Positions 16,197 to 24,835 of a DNA stretch of 64,000 nt are shown one piece after another. The stretch lies in NCBI GenBank assembly GCA_934444765.1, contig CAKSDC010000002.1:1-64000 (forward strand), read 5' to 3'. The position numbers and the translations under genes were made by a program. Position 1 is the stretch's first letter. Every line of letters begins with the position of its first letter. The notes below the pieces were generated by a model, which did no database searches, was not told the origin of the DNA, and worked only from the letters and a program-made list of their open reading frames with translations. The DNA is from an uncultured Oscillospiraceae bacterium. GTDB taxonomy: Bacteria > Bacillota > Clostridia > Oscillospirales > Ruminococcaceae.

Positions 16197-17609
16197 ATGG
16201 TTTTTTCAGATTTATTTTTCATCTATGGCTTTATGACTGTAGCTTTAATACTGTACTTCATATGCAGAAACACCACACAAAAAAACGTGATAATGGTAAT
16301 ACTGTCGTTACTGTTCTATGCGTGGGGAGAACCTAAGTATGTATGGTTATTGATACTGAGTTCTACGGTGGACTACATAAACGGTCTAATAATAGACAAG
16401 TACAGGGATAAGATACAGTCTAAGTTAGCAGTAGCCAATTCGCTGATAGTCAACTTAGGGCTATTATGCATCTTTAAGTATAGCGGATTTATAGTTACTA
16501 ACATAAATGCGTGGTTCAACTTAGGACTACCAGTCCCCGATATAGATTTACCTATAGGTATTAGTTTCTACTCTTTTCAGACTATTTCCTATACTGTAGA
16601 CTGTTATTGGGATAACGTTAAGGTTCAAAAGAACTACTTAAAGTTTTTAACGTACGTGTCTATGTTCCCACAATTAGTCGCAGGACCTATAGTAAGATAC
16701 AGTGATATAGAACACGAACTCGACGAAAGACACACTACTATAGACGACTTCAGTCAAGGTGTAGTAAGATTTTCTATCGGCTTAGGAAAAAAAGTAATAT
16801 TGGCTAATAATCTAAGTACTGTAGTAGATACGTTTTTTGCCGACGGTGGTATAGAATACTGTTCTACTGTAGCCACATGGTATGCAGTAATATGTTACTC
16901 TATGCAAGTATACTTTGACTTTTCAGGATATTCGGATATGGCTATAGGTTTAGGAAGAATATTCGGTTTTCACTTTAACGAAAACTTCAAACATCCGTTC
17001 TTATGCCGTGACATAACGGAGTTTTGGCAGAGATGGCATATTTCCTTAGGTTCATTCTTTAGAGACTATCTATTATACGTACCTATATTTGGTATTAGAA
17101 ATCCATATTTAAGTCTGTTTGTGGTATGGTTTAGTACTGGCTTATGGCATGGTGCAAGTTGGAACTACATCATATGGGGACTATACTTTGGACTATTCAT
17201 ACTAATAGAAACTAAGATAGGCAAAAAGAAACTAAGAAGAGTACCTTCGGCAGTTATGCACATATACAATAAGTTAGTAATAGTTATAGGTTTTGGTATC
17301 TTCTACTTTGAAAACTTCAACGAACTTGGAACGTTCTTTAAAGCGTTAGTAGGTCTAAACGGATACGGTCTAATAGACGATGAGTTTAAGATAACGTTCT
17401 TAAACAACGTATTCTTATTTATAGGAGCTATAGTGCTTACTTTCCCAGTATTCAAGCCTATACAGAACCTTGCTAATTCGGACAGTTCTAAGACTAAACT
17501 ATTTATAGGCAATATGCTACAGACCGTTATATGTCTATTTATATTCGTATTTAGTAGCATACTATTAGTAAACGCTACTAACAATCCATTCTTATACTTT
17601 AGATTTTAA
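16197..17609 (+). CDS. MBOAT family O-acyltransferase (AlgI/DltB type)
   Basis: This 470-residue multi-pass membrane enzyme belongs to the membrane-bound O-acyltransferase family. AlgI-type motifs are clear: FYAWGEPKYVW near residue 40, PQLVAGPIVRY near 158, RDITEFWQRWHISL near 271 and GLWHGASWNY with the catalytic His318. Such proteins pass an acyl group across the membrane to an extracellular glycan together with a DHHW/AlgJ-type partner. That partner is the next gene, 17 nt downstream. The neighbours FkbH and an acyl carrier protein suggest that the donor is made as an ACP thioester. Confidence 0.93.
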   Translation: MVFSDLFFIYGFMTVALILYFICRNTTQKNVIMVILSLLFYAWGEPKYVWLLILSSTVDYINGLIIDKYRDKIQSKLAVANSLIVNLGLLCIFKYSGFIVTNINAWFNLGLPVPDIDLPIGISFYSFQTISYTVDCYWDNVKVQKNYLKFLTYVSMFPQLVAGPIVRYSDIEHELDERHTTIDDFSQGVVRFSIGLGKKVILANNLSTVVDTFFADGGIEYCSTVATWYAVICYSMQVYFDFSGYSDMAIGLGRIFGFHFNENFKHPFLCRDITEFWQRWHISLGSFFRDYLLYVPIFGIRNPYLSLFVVWFSTGLWHGASWNYIIWGLYFGLFILIETKIGKKKLRRVPSAVMHIYNKLVIVIGFGIFYFENFNELGTFFKALVGLNGYGLIDDEFKITFLNNVFLFIGAIVLTFPVFKPIQNLANSDSSKTKLFIGNMLQTVICLFIFVFSSILLVNATNNPFLYFRF

Positions 17610-17626
17610 TTGGAGGCGTCTACACA

Positions 17627-19648
17627 ATGAAAGATAAGAATAAAAAGTCAGATACTCCTTTAAAGACTGTAAAGGTAAAAAAAGGCAAGTTCAATCTTAC
17701 TTTTGATGCTACTAAGATTGCCGATAAAGACGCATTCGTTTCTGAAAGTACCGAAAACGTCAACGGTGTAGTAGCTAAAAATCAAAAACTTGAAAACAGT
17801 TCTATAGACGTTCCTATTGAAGACGATACTAACATGGATACTTTAGAGTTCCACAACGACTACGAAGACGAAGAATACTACAGCGACAACGACTACTATG
17901 ACGACTACTACGATGACGACTACTACGACGAACAGGATACATACTCTAAAGCACAAGACGTAAACGATACAGAGGCTACTCATAATGAGCAAGCCTCTAA
18001 TCAAGATATCGCTAACGATACTAATATCAAGACTAAGACTAAGACTAAAAAACCTAAAGCTAAAACTCCTAAAGTTAAAACAGAGGCTAAAGCCTCTAAA
18101 CCTAAAAAAGAAGATACTCCTACCGATACAGAACCAAAAGAAGAAAGTCTTAACGGTCTAAAAACGTTTAAGTCGGATATGCAACTGTTCAACGTTAGTA
18201 TATTTGCGTGTACGTTCGTAATACTGGTTCTTGGACTGTTCATGCTAAAGCGTCCTACTATTTCCGAAACTGAAAATAGAGCGTTGGCTAAGTTTCCTAC
18301 GTTCTCATGGAACGACTTTTGGAACGGTACTTATACTGCTGATATTTCGGAATGGTTCAACGATACGGTTCCATGCCGTGATACTCTAAAAGACGTATCC
18401 GCAAAGTTCCGTTCTATGTTAGGATTTCAATATGACGGAGTTACAGTAGTAAACGTGAACGGAAACGGCGTAGGCAACAAGACTAACTACTCTACAGAAA
18501 CTTCAACCACTACAGAAACTACTACTCCTACAGAAGTTACCTCAGTAGAAGACGGCGTTACTACTACTGCTCCACAAGATACCACTACTACTGCTACTAC
18601 TACCACCGTAACAGAAGAAGAAAAAGACGACCAAGAAGGTGGTGTAGGTGAACTCTCTAACAACATCATGATATACCACAAAAGAGGTATTCCTATATAC
18701 TATGGTGACTTCGACAACGGAAAACAGTATGCACAGTATGTAAACAACGTCAAAGAAGACTTAGGTAGCAGTGTAAGAGTATACTCTATGGTGTGTCCAA
18801 CTGCTATGAGTTTCTACTGGCCTGAAAATTCTGACATCGCACACGGTAGCGAAGAAGAAAACATTCAAAACATAAACGATAACTTAGTCAACGTTACTCC
18901 AGTAAACTTGATACCTACCTTAGCACAACACAAAAGTGAAGATATCTACTCCAGAACTGACCACCACTGGCAACCTTTGGGAGCATACTATTCCGCACAA
19001 CAGTTTTCTATAATAGCCAACGTTCCATTTGACGATATCTCTACTTATGATAAGCACGTAATAGAAGACTATGTAGGTACTCTATACGGATACTCTGGTA
19101 GTATAATCTTAAAAGAAAATCCTGAAGACTTTGTATACTACTCCCCTAATAATGAGTACTCAACCTACTACTACGATATGGATAACAACTATCAGTATGA
19201 AGGAAGTCTATTAGTAGAGGCTACTGGTTCAAGTGCGTACCTAACGTTCATGGGTGGCGACGACTACATAGTACACGTAAAGACGGCAGTCAAGAACGGC
19301 AGAAACTTAGTAGTAATTAAGGACAGTTATGGAAACGCTCTAATACCATTCTTAACGGGTTCTTTTGAGAACATATACGTAGTAGATATGAGATACTTTG
19401 AACTAAATCTAATCAAGTACATAAAGGCTGTAAACGGAACGGACGTTCTATTTGCTATGAATACCTTCTCGGCTACTGGTAGCAACTACGAAAACTTAGA
19501 AGTGCTAAGAACTCAAAATCCTGACGAAGAGATTATATTCGGTCCAGAGTTTGACGAAGATACCACTCAAGATACTTCTAATACTGAAACGGACGAATAT
19601 TCCGAAGACGATAGCGACCAAAGTTCTGACGAAGAAGACTATGAATAA
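17627..19648 (+). CDS. DHHW (AlgJ/AlgX-like) surface acetylation partner protein
   Basis: This 673-residue protein has a disordered, acidic Tyr/Asp-rich and then Lys-rich cytosolic N-terminus (1-185), one transmembrane helix (about 188-207) and an extracellular SGNH-like domain interrupted by a Thr-rich insert (about 287-330). The family signature DHHW is at 445-448 (SRTDHHWQPLGAYYS). IKDSYGNALIPFL near residue 565 supplies the serine block of the fold. DHHW proteins act with MBOAT enzymes to transfer or handle acyl groups on surface polysaccharides. The long intracellular tail is unusual for the family. Confidence 0.88.
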   Translation: MKDKNKKSDTPLKTVKVKKGKFNLTFDATKIADKDAFVSESTENVNGVVAKNQKLENSSIDVPIEDDTNMDTLEFHNDYEDEEYYSDNDYYDDYYDDDYYDEQDTYSKAQDVNDTEATHNEQASNQDIANDTNIKTKTKTKKPKAKTPKVKTEAKASKPKKEDTPTDTEPKEESLNGLKTFKSDMQLFNVSIFACTFVILVLGLFMLKRPTISETENRALAKFPTFSWNDFWNGTYTADISEWFNDTVPCRDTLKDVSAKFRSMLGFQYDGVTVVNVNGNGVGNKTNYSTETSTTTETTTPTEVTSVEDGVTTTAPQDTTTTATTTTVTEEEKDDQEGGVGELSNNIMIYHKRGIPIYYGDFDNGKQYAQYVNNVKEDLGSSVRVYSMVCPTAMSFYWPENSDIAHGSEEENIQNINDNLVNVTPVNLIPTLAQHKSEDIYSRTDHHWQPLGAYYSAQQFSIIANVPFDDISTYDKHVIEDYVGTLYGYSGSIILKENPEDFVYYSPNNEYSTYYYDMDNNYQYEGSLLVEATGSSAYLTFMGGDDYIVHVKTAVKNGRNLVVIKDSYGNALIPFLTGSFENIYVVDMRYFELNLIKYIKAVNGTDVLFAMNTFSATGSNYENLEVLRTQNPDEEIIFGPEFDEDTTQDTSNTETDEYSEDDSDQSSDEEDYE

Positions 19649-19665
19649 GTGAGGTAATATGCCAT

Positions 19666-21462
19666 ATGGAAATACTAAACTATCCTTTAGATAGCGATAC
19701 CATACTAAAGAAAAAACGCTCCATAAAGAAGCAACTCCTAAACGACGGCAGAGAAAGAATTACTAAGAATATAGCCATTTTAGGCGGTTCTACTACTAAT
19801 GATATCATGAACACTTTAGAACTGTTCTTATTAGATAGTGGTATCAAACCGAACTTCTATCAATCGGAATACGCTCAATATAGAAGTGATATAATGTTTG
19901 ATAATCCAACTCTTGACGAATTTAAACCTGACCTAATACTTATACATACTACTAACAGAAACATCACAGAGTACACGTTCGACCTGAACTTGACCGCTGA
20001 AGAAGTGGAACACTCCATAGATAGACAGTACACTCTATTTGAGGATATGTGGAACACCGCTTTTGAAAAGTATCACTGCCCTATAGTACAGAATAACTTT
20101 GAAAAGCCTCTATATAGAATATTAGGCAATAGCGACTGTTACGACGTTCACGGTAAAGGATACTACATCAACAGACTAAACCAAAAGTTCTATGAGTACG
20201 CACAATCTCATGAAAACTTCCACATTAACGATATAGACTATCTCTCTTCCGACTACGGTCTGCTACAGTGGAGTGATACGTTCTACTGGCATATGTACAA
20301 GTACGCTATGTGCTTAAACGCTATACCAGAGTACTCTTATAACGTGGCTAAGATTATAAAGTCTATCTACGGAAAGAATAAGAAGGCTTTAGTATTGGAC
20401 TTAGACAATACCCTTTGGGGTGGCGTTATAGGTGATGACGGTCAAGAGGGTATCGAAATTGGACAGGAAACCTCTATAGGACAACTCTACACCGAATTTC
20501 AAAACTATCTAAAAGAACAGTCTAAAGTAGGAGTACTATTAACAGTAAACTCCAAAAACGACTACGACAACGCTATATTAGGATTAAACCACCCAGACGG
20601 CGTTCTTAAACCTGATGACTTTGTAAACATAAAGGCTAATTGGCTTCCTAAGAGTGAAAACATAGTGAGTATAGCTAACGAACTGAACATACTACCTGAA
20701 AGTTTAGTCTTTGTGGACGACAATCCAGCCGAACGTGAAATAGTCAAACAACAAGTACAAGGTGTAGCAGTACCAGATATAGCAAATCCTGAAAACTACA
20801 TCTCACGCTTAGATAGATGCGGTTACTTTGAAGTCACTACACTATCTCAAGACGACGTTAAACGCTCCGAAATGTACAAGGCTAACGCACAGAGAACGGC
20901 TCAACAGTCCAAATTTGCAGACTATAACGAATATCTAAACAGTTTAGAAATGGTTGCTACTATAGACGACTTTATTCCTATATACCTTAATAGGATTACT
21001 CAGCTTACTAATAAGAGCAACCAGTTCAACCTAACCACTAAAAGATACACCCTATCTGAAATGGAACAGGTATTCCAAAGTGACCAATATATCAGACTGT
21101 ACGGAAAACTAAAAGACCGTTTTGGTGATAACGGAGTAGTATCGGTAGTAATAGGCAAAGTGGACAGTCAGTCTAAAAACTTAGACATAGACTTATGGCT
21201 TATGAGTTGTCGTGTTCTTAAACGTGATATGGAGTACGCTATGTTAGATACTTTAGTAAGACGATGCACGTCTAAAGACCTAAAGACTATAACAGGGTAT
21301 TATTATAAGACTGCCAAAAACTCCATGGTTAAAAGTCTATTTGGCGACTTTGGATTTACTCTAATAAGTGAAGACCAAAACGGAAATTCCATTTGGAAGT
21401 TAAACGTTGAAGACTATGTATACAAAAATCCACCTATTAAGGTACTTAAAAATGAAGAATAA
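19666..21462 (+). CDS. FkbH-like HAD-IIIC enzyme loading an acyl carrier protein
   Basis: This 598-residue protein has the FkbH layout: an N-terminal SGNH-like region (about 30-230), a HAD phosphatase domain with the nucleophile motif Asp245-Leu-Asp247-Asn-Thr (LDLDNTLWGGVIGDDG), VFVDDNPAEREIV further on, and a GNAT-like C-terminal domain (about 430-590). Known FkbH enzymes remove phosphate from 1,3-bisphosphoglycerate and load glycerate onto an acyl carrier protein. With the ACP gene next door, I infer that it supplies a glyceryl-type or related acyl unit to the MBOAT/DHHW pair. Confidence 0.88.
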   Translation: MEILNYPLDSDTILKKKRSIKKQLLNDGRERITKNIAILGGSTTNDIMNTLELFLLDSGIKPNFYQSEYAQYRSDIMFDNPTLDEFKPDLILIHTTNRNITEYTFDLNLTAEEVEHSIDRQYTLFEDMWNTAFEKYHCPIVQNNFEKPLYRILGNSDCYDVHGKGYYINRLNQKFYEYAQSHENFHINDIDYLSSDYGLLQWSDTFYWHMYKYAMCLNAIPEYSYNVAKIIKSIYGKNKKALVLDLDNTLWGGVIGDDGQEGIEIGQETSIGQLYTEFQNYLKEQSKVGVLLTVNSKNDYDNAILGLNHPDGVLKPDDFVNIKANWLPKSENIVSIANELNILPESLVFVDDNPAEREIVKQQVQGVAVPDIANPENYISRLDRCGYFEVTTLSQDDVKRSEMYKANAQRTAQQSKFADYNEYLNSLEMVATIDDFIPIYLNRITQLTNKSNQFNLTTKRYTLSEMEQVFQSDQYIRLYGKLKDRFGDNGVVSVVIGKVDSQSKNLDIDLWLMSCRVLKRDMEYAMLDTLVRRCTSKDLKTITGYYYKTAKNSMVKSLFGDFGFTLISEDQNGNSIWKLNVEDYVYKNPPIKVLKNEE

Positions 21463-21516
21463 TCAACTTTTGATTTGTTCATAAAAAATTTACAATTTAG
21501 AAAGGCGGTCATTACT

Positions 21517-21759
21517 ATGACTAAAACAGAAGTATTTGAAAAGCTAACCAAAGTGTTCCAAGACGTATTCGACGACGATACTATCGAAATCGATGAAAAC
21601 ACAACCGCAGACGATATAGAAGACTGGGACAGTTTAGAACATATCACTCTTATTGGAGCAGTAGAAAAGACTTTTAAGATGCGTTTTAAGATGAAGGAAG
21701 TATCTTCCATGAAAAACGTAGGCGAAATGGTAGATATAATTATGGAAAGAACTAAGTAG
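21517..21759 (+). CDS. Acyl carrier protein
   Basis: This 80-residue ACP starts at ATG 21517 behind AAAGGCGG. Upstream in-frame codons lack a ribosome site. The phosphopantetheine attachment serine is Ser39 in DWDSLEHITLI, the usual DSL motif at the start of helix II. It follows the FkbH gene by about 50 nt and completes a dedicated loading pair. No phosphopantetheinyl transferase is in the window, so activation must come from elsewhere. Confidence 0.92.
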   Translation: MTKTEVFEKLTKVFQDVFDDDTIEIDENTTADDIEDWDSLEHITLIGAVEKTFKMRFKMKEVSSMKNVGEMVDIIMERTK

Positions 21760-21787
21760 TTTAAACTACCAAGTCAATTCCACTTGC

Positions 21788-21816
21788 TTGACAAACTCAA
21801 AACATTGTGTTATAAT
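21788..21816 (+). promoter_or_regulatory. Promoter of the RAHD-repeat genes
   Basis: TTGACA (21788-21793) and TATAAT (21811-21816) are 17 nt apart. Confidence 0.7.
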
Positions 21817-21855
21817 ATCAACAATATAATCAAAAATGTGAGAGTACATTTTACT

Positions 21856-21927
21856 GTGAACTTATCCTATGGATTACCATTAAATAAGCCCTTGCCATTT
21901 GGTTTAATATTGGCGAGGGTGGTTCAC
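21856..21927 (+). ncRNA. Structured leader, possible three-way junction, upstream of the RAHD-repeat genes
   Basis: Three nested pairings fit one compact fold: GTGAAC/GTTCAC closing (21856-21861 with 21922-21927), ATCC/GGAT (21864-21874) and CCCTTGCC/GGCGAGGG (21889-21896 with 21912-21919). It lies between the promoter and the AAAGGAGGA ribosome site. It does not match a riboswitch class I can name. Confidence 0.5.
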
Positions 21928-21961
21928 GTTTAATATATAATACATAAAGGAGGATACTGGC

Positions 21962-22144
21962 ATGACTAACGAAGAAAGAGCACATGACGTTGCTAATATG
22001 ATATCTCATTGGCAATTAGAAGTTATTAACGTTAGAGCTAAACAAGATAATAAAAAAGTCAACGTTAACTTACACTCATTCTACCACAAGTACTATACCG
22101 AACTATTAAACGCTTTTAACAACGACCCACTTTTTAACAAGTAA
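21962..22144 (+). CDS. Small RAHD-domain protein (one repeat)
   Basis: This 60-residue protein consists of one unit beginning with EERAHDVANMISHWQLEVI and ending with YHKYYTELLNAFNND. The same unit occurs twice in the next protein. Small proteins starting with an E(K/R)AHDLA motif are common in Firmicutes genomes and phages as hypotheticals, to my knowledge without an assigned function. It has a strong AAAGGAGGA site and a structured leader. Confidence 0.75.
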   Translation: MTNEERAHDVANMISHWQLEVINVRAKQDNKKVNVNLHSFYHKYYTELLNAFNNDPLFNK

Positions 22145-22203
22145 AAGCATACTACATATGCTAACTATCTATTATATATAAATTTTAAGGAGGATTTTTT
22201 CCC

Positions 22204-22590
22204 ATGCTAAATAACGAAAAGAGAGCTCATGACCTTGCAGTTGCTATTACAAGGTGGCAATTAGACCATATCAAGATTACTAAGGAGCAACCTGTTAAAG
22301 TAAACGTATATGCTATATACAGAAGAAACTATGAAGATATTCTTAATACTTTAAACAGTGACGACGACTTTAACGGTATTACTATGACTAAGACTTCTGT
22401 AGCTATAGATAAGCCTCAAAGAGCGCATGACCTTTCAGTATCTTTAACTAAGTGGCAGTTAGACCACCTAAACTTACAAAACGCAAGCAAAGAGCAACCT
22501 ATTAAGATTAACGTATACGCTATCTACAAGAAGAACTACAACGAAATCTTAAGCACTCTTAATAAGGATACTACTTTTGATGGCGAATAG
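22204..22590 (+). CDS. Small protein with two tandem RAHD domains
   Basis: This 128-residue protein contains two copies of the unit seen in the preceding gene. Each runs RAHDL(A/S)V, T(R/K)WQLDH, QP(V/I)K(V/I)NVYAIY and ends (R/K)NY-x2-IL-x-TLN. A short Thr-rich linker near residues 58-66 joins the copies. Three closely similar units in two adjacent genes point to local duplication. The gene has an AAGGAGG ribosome site and is probably co-transcribed with the first gene, ending at the terminator at 22627-22664. Confidence 0.75.
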   Translation: MLNNEKRAHDLAVAITRWQLDHIKITKEQPVKVNVYAIYRRNYEDILNTLNSDDDFNGITMTKTSVAIDKPQRAHDLSVSLTKWQLDHLNLQNASKEQPIKINVYAIYKKNYNEILSTLNKDTTFDGE

Positions 22591-22626
22591 TATTATAACT
22601 AAGTAATATAGTCTTAACTATTCTAT

Positions 22627-22664
22627 AACGGAATGCCTTTATACTATGGGTATTCCGTTTTTTA
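22627..22664 (+). terminator. Terminator after the RAHD-repeat genes
   Basis: AACGGAATGCC (22627-22637) pairs with GGGTATTCCGTT (22648-22659) and a T run follows. Confidence 0.85.
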
Positions 22665-22683
22665 ATAAGGGGGTTTGAACTTT

Positions 22684-22893
22684 TTGAGTATATTTAAACA
22701 TAATAACAAGACCGTTCCCCTACCAGACTACTGCAAAGACTTAAACATTAAAGTAGAAAGCAGTATCTGTACAGGCGAAAAGACTATAGGGTTCTACGAC
22801 CCTAACACTAAAAGACTACTCCTTAGCGAACTGGTAACTTGCGATAAGGATATCATAGACTACTACAAAAAGTATGGACGTAAATACTACTAA
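22684..22893 (+). CDS. Hypothetical small protein
   Basis: This 69-residue protein starts at TTG 22684, ten nt after AAGGGGG. An alternative TTG at 22675 is too close to that site. It has no membrane segment or recognisable motif. Lys, Asp and Tyr are frequent, and it ends in YYKKYGRKYY. It sits directly behind a strong terminator, so it depends on read-through or an unseen promoter. Function unknown. Confidence 0.55.
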   Translation: MSIFKHNNKTVPLPDYCKDLNIKVESSICTGEKTIGFYDPNTKRLLLSELVTCDKDIIDYYKKYGRKYY

Positions 22894-22908
22894 AATACAC
22901 TTTTGCTA

Positions 22909-22937
22909 TTGTGCCACTAAAAAAAAGATGTTATAAT
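22909..22937 (+). promoter_or_regulatory. Promoter of the NUDIX fusion gene
   Basis: TTGTGC (22909-22914) and TATAAT (22932-22937) are 17 nt apart. Confidence 0.55.
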
Positions 22938-22983
22938 ATACCTATACCATGTCGAATATTTTAGAAAGGTGGGTATTCTGCTT

Positions 22984-23739
22984 ATGCAACGTGCAAATAA
23001 AGGTGATTGGAAAAGCATATTAGGTATTAAAGTTCATGTAATAGTAGATAAGTCAGCGGGTATGCGTCAAAGGATACACTTAGGGCAAGCCTATAAACTA
23101 TACTATGGCTATGTGGGATTTATCACAGACGACGGCGGACTTCAAGACGTATACATTCTAAACTTCAACGGTTCGGAACAGTGCTTTACTGGAACGGTAT
23201 GTGCCGTCATAGAACGTAACGGTTGTACTCGTGACAAATGGGTAGTAGTTCCAGAAGGTACTCAGGCTTACAAACCTGAAATATGGTACTCTATTCAAAG
23301 TCAAGAAGAAAAGTACTCCCCTAAGATACACTGCTACTATGAAAAGAGTTGTGGTAGCGTTCTATACACCATAAAAGACGATATCAAACACTATCTACTA
23401 ATAGAAAACGTCAGCGGACACATCGGCTTTCCTAAAGGACACATAGAATTTGGCGAAACTGAAGAAGATACCGCTATTAGAGAAGTATATGAAGAAACTC
23501 GTATCAGGACTACTACTAATCCATGCTTTAGAAGTCAATACTATCACAGGTTACGCTCTGGAGTGATAAAGACTGACGTATACTTTAGTAGCAAGTTCAA
23601 CCTGTATAAGTCGTTCTTTTTAAAGCAAGACGAAATCAAGAGTAGCTTTTTAGTACCGTTCAATAAAGCCATAAAGACTTTAAATAGACCTCAAGATATG
23701 TTAGTGTTATTAGAACACTCTCAAACATTCGGAAAGTAA
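22984..23739 (+). CDS. Pyrophosphatase-like domain fused to a NUDIX hydrolase
   Basis: I start this at ATG 22984, eleven nt after AAAGGTGG; an upstream in-frame GTG overlaps that site. The first 110 residues resemble a small inorganic-pyrophosphatase-like domain found in clostridial fusions (KVHVIVDK, YYGYVGFITDDGGLQDVYIL, DKWVVVPEG). The second half is a NUDIX domain with GHIEFGETEEDTAIREVYEE. The usual Gly after the EE pair is Arg, a mild deviation. NUDIX enzymes cleave nucleoside-diphosphate-linked substrates. The substrate here cannot be told from sequence. nth follows 17 nt downstream, which suggests a DNA or nucleotide housekeeping role. Confidence 0.82.
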   Translation: MQRANKGDWKSILGIKVHVIVDKSAGMRQRIHLGQAYKLYYGYVGFITDDGGLQDVYILNFNGSEQCFTGTVCAVIERNGCTRDKWVVVPEGTQAYKPEIWYSIQSQEEKYSPKIHCYYEKSCGSVLYTIKDDIKHYLLIENVSGHIGFPKGHIEFGETEEDTAIREVYEETRIRTTTNPCFRSQYYHRLRSGVIKTDVYFSSKFNLYKSFFLKQDEIKSSFLVPFNKAIKTLNRPQDMLVLLEHSQTFGK

Positions 23740-23756
23740 TAGGAAGTGAAGTATCC

Positions 23757-24401
23757 ATGAATTTAGATACACAGTATGTAGCTTTAGAAAGCTGTACAAG
23801 GTTAGAAAAGTTATATCCTAACATAGAGTGTTCTTTAACGTATGCTCACCCATACGAACTACTATTTGCAGTAATACTATCAGCACAGTGTACCGATGCA
23901 AGAGTGAACATAGTCACTAATACGCTATACCAAAAGTACACTTCCCTTGAAGACTTCGCAAACTGCGACGTTAAAGAGTTGGAACAGGATATAAAACCTT
24001 GTGGCTTTTTTAGAAATAAAGCTAAAAACATTCGTGCAACTGCTAACGCTCTACTCAATAACTTCAACGGTGAACTACCCAACACTATGGAAGACTTACT
24101 AACTCTATCTGGAGTAGGCAGAAAGACTGCTAACTTAATATTAGGCGACGTATTCGGAAAACCTGCTATAGTCACCGATACACACTGTATAAGAATTTCT
24201 AATCGCTTAGGACTTACCAACTCTAAAGAACCCGTCAAAGTAGAGAAAGACTTAATTCCACTAATACCACCTGAAAAGTCTTCAAACTACTGCCATAGGT
24301 TGGTTCAATTCGGTAGAGACTACTGCAAGGCAAGAAGTCCATTGTGTAACGAATGTCCACTTAACGATATCTGCCAGTATAATGAAAGTTCTAAAACTTA
24401 A
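23757..24401 (+). CDS. nth: Endonuclease III
   Basis: This 214-residue DNA glycosylase/AP lyase removes oxidised pyrimidines. It shows the helix-hairpin-helix LSGVGRKTANLIL with the catalytic Lys, the TDTHCIRISNRLGL segment with the catalytic Asp, and a C-terminal 4Fe-4S loop (C-x6-C-x2-C-x5-C in CKARSPLCNECPLNDIC). Length and motifs are normal. It is probably co-transcribed with the NUDIX gene upstream. Confidence 0.96.
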   Translation: MNLDTQYVALESCTRLEKLYPNIECSLTYAHPYELLFAVILSAQCTDARVNIVTNTLYQKYTSLEDFANCDVKELEQDIKPCGFFRNKAKNIRATANALLNNFNGELPNTMEDLLTLSGVGRKTANLILGDVFGKPAIVTDTHCIRISNRLGLTNSKEPVKVEKDLIPLIPPEKSSNYCHRLVQFGRDYCKARSPLCNECPLNDICQYNESSKT

Positions 24402-24420
24402 TCCATAAGAGGTGATTTTA

Positions 24421-24645
24421 ATGCAAACTATAGACTATATATTAATAGTGGTAATAGGTATATTGGCTATACTGGATATAGTACTATATACTATCAGTTA
24501 CAAGAAGAAGACTATTACTGATAGTGGAAACACTTCAGAAGACGCTACCAATATGCAAGAAGTTCTACCAACTGATAGTTCCACTAATTCAGAAGACAGT
24601 TCAACAAATAATAGCAAGGATTCTCCCACCTCTATAGGTGAGTGA
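24421..24645 (+). CDS. Small single-pass membrane protein with C-terminus supplied by an insertion-type repeat
   Basis: I start at ATG 24421, seven nt after AGAGGTGA (74 residues). Residues 1-24 form a hydrophobic helix, followed by KKK and a Ser/Thr/Asp-rich tail. The last fifteen or so codons and the TGA stop lie inside repeat copy B, so the native C-terminus has probably been replaced. TGA stops are otherwise almost absent from this window. It follows nth closely. Function unknown. Confidence 0.6.
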   Translation: MQTIDYILIVVIGILAILDIVLYTISYKKKTITDSGNTSEDATNMQEVLPTDSSTNSEDSSTNNSKDSPTSIGE

Positions 24646-24780
24646 GATGAATTGCAAGTAGGAAAAATAACGGCAGTGGTGGGCGGAGAGAAATCGGTAT
24701 CCCCCACTGACATGAGGCAAACTACAGTCAGTGTTCTGCTGGCTTGTCAGACTCTGTGAAATTACCGACTGTGGATTGAA
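24598..24780 (+). mobile_element. Structured 183-bp repeat, copy B
   Basis: This is the direct-strand partner of 7549-7730. It contains the hairpin CACCTCTATAGGTG (near 24630), CACTGAC/GTCAGTG (24706-24734) and the long pairing TCGGTA/TACCGA (about 24693 with about 24764), and ends GTGGATTGAA. Conservation stops sharply after that, which would fit a guide boundary if this is a TnpB-type right end. It carries no transposase. Each copy sits at the 3' end of a same-strand gene. Confidence 0.55.
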
Positions 24781-24835
24781 ACAAACGATGCAGAATAGTG
24801 ATATAACTTACATCTAACATAGAGGAGGCTTACTT

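Noticed and set aside
21905..21930. GAGGGTGGTTCACG resembles the T-box sequence GGGTGGNACCGCG
   Set aside because: The leader is only about 110 nt, with no stem I or specifier loop, and the ACCGCG part is not present.
24764..24790. GGATTGAAAC looks like the end of a CRISPR repeat
   Set aside because: It occurs once, has no spaced copies nearby, and lies at the edge of the structured repeat.
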